The notes beneath the pieces are model-generated. The model was not told the DNA's origin, searched no databases, and saw only the letters and a program-made list of their open reading frames with translations. Positions 5,651 through 5,813 of a DNA stretch of 5,813 bases are shown here, piece after piece (position 1 is the stretch's first letter; each line of letters begins with the position of its first letter). The stretch comes from an uncultured Candidatus Saccharibacteria bacterium (GTDB taxonomy: Bacteria > Patescibacteriota > Saccharimonadia > Saccharimonadales > Saccharimonadaceae), in the NCBI GenBank assembly GCA_938017675.1, contig CALIJB010000010.1:1-5813 (forward strand). Direction: 5' to 3'. A program made the position numbers and the translations under genes.

Positions 5651-5679
5651 TTGACACCGCCGTCCATATGTGATATATA
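5651..5679 (+). promoter_or_regulatory. Strong promoter of the last, partial gene
   Basis: A perfect TTGACA (5651-5656), a 17-nt spacer and TATATA (5674-5679) predict transcription from about 5686. The -10 sits in a 16-bp perfect palindrome of alternating TA (5671-5686, TGATATATATATATCA), which could be an operator or just an AT-rich start region. The leader would be about 80 nt, unlike the near-leaderless genes elsewhere in the window. Confidence 0.8.
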
Positions 5680-5688
5680 TATATCAGC

Positions 5689-5746
5689 TTTTTGCTCAAA
5701 GTTTCGTAAAAAGGGCAAGAAGTAGCCCTTTTGCTTTGAGTAAAAA
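5689..5746 (+). promoter_or_regulatory. Long two-part hairpin in the 5' leader
   Basis: An outer stem pairs TTTTTGCTCAAAG (5689-5701) with CTTTGAGTAAAAA (5734-5746): 13 bp with one G-U. An inner stem pairs AAAAGGGC (5709-5716) with GCCCTTTT (5725-5732) around an 8-nt loop. Between them is an uneven internal loop (7 nt on the left, 1 nt on the right). The inner stem with its T4 resembles a weak terminator. Lying between promoter and SD, it could act as an attenuator, a message-stabilising hairpin or a regulator binding site. It could instead be the terminator of the upstream gene. Confidence 0.7.
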
Positions 5747-5767
5747 CACACTTCCCTAGGAGGGGAA

Positions 5768-5813
5768 ATGAGACGCTTTTTTGAGGCGGTGGCGCGCGCC
5801 TTGCGCGGCCGCC
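5768..5813 (+). CDS. Unidentified gene, first 15 codons only
   Basis: A strong SD, AGGAGGGG (5758-5765), sits 2-5 nt from the ATG at 5768, which opens a frame reading MRRFFEAVARALRGR to the window edge. The short peptide is basic and could form an amphipathic helix. Nothing more can be said of its function. Promoter, structured leader and strong SD suggest high and perhaps controlled expression. The last 30 bases are much more GC-rich than the leader. Confidence 0.65.
   Translation, partial: MRRFFEAVARALRGR

Noticed and set aside
5197..5751. A 184-codon minus-strand open frame opposite the end of the CDP-alcohol phosphatidyltransferase
   Set aside because: It is antisense to the conserved C-terminal half of that enzyme, has no ribosome site, and crosses the plus-strand promoter and leader hairpin.
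5792..5812. GCGCGC and GCGGCCGC (rare-cutter sites) at the window end, considered as vector or linker sequence
   Set aside because: They continue an open reading frame with a good SD and fit a GC-rich arginine/alanine coding stretch.

Overview
The window looks like part of a small-genome bacterial chromosome of about 50% GC, using the standard code (one gene stops on TGA). I infer Candidatus Saccharibacteria (TM7) or a related Patescibacteria/CPR lineage. The reasons are compact gene packing, a short DprA, two unrecognised lineage-style proteins, and promoters placed right at start codons. This assignment rests on general character, not on a marker gene.

Positions 1-2164 hold a divergent metal-homeostasis locus. 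On the minus strand a nicotianamine-synthase-like methyltransferase-fold enzyme (856-1623) is followed 2 bp later by a CobW/COG0523 metallochaperone GTPase (853 down to the window edge). Divergent from them is a Fur/Zur-family regulator (1694-2164). The 70-bp gap between them holds a perfect 9-5-9 inverted repeat overlapping the putative -35 elements of both directions. The simplest reading is a zinc- (or other metal-) responsive regulator that controls both itself and a metallophore/metallochaperone operon.

Positions 2167-3661 hold two overlapping minus-strand genes of unknown function. They are driven by a near-consensus promoter whose predicted start site falls on the start codon (leaderless mRNA).

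Positions 3711-3992 are non-coding. They contain a complete minus-strand RNA gene layout: a TTGACA-N17-TAATAT promoter, about 245 nt of structured sequence, and an intrinsic terminator. The terminator loop is complementary to an upstream segment of the same RNA. I cannot place this RNA in a known family.

Positions 4014-5569 hold plus-strand dprA (natural transformation), then a CDP-alcohol phosphatidyltransferase gene interrupted by a +1 frame change at an A7 run. The window ends with a strong promoter, a long leader hairpin, an SD sequence and the first 15 codons of an unidentified gene.
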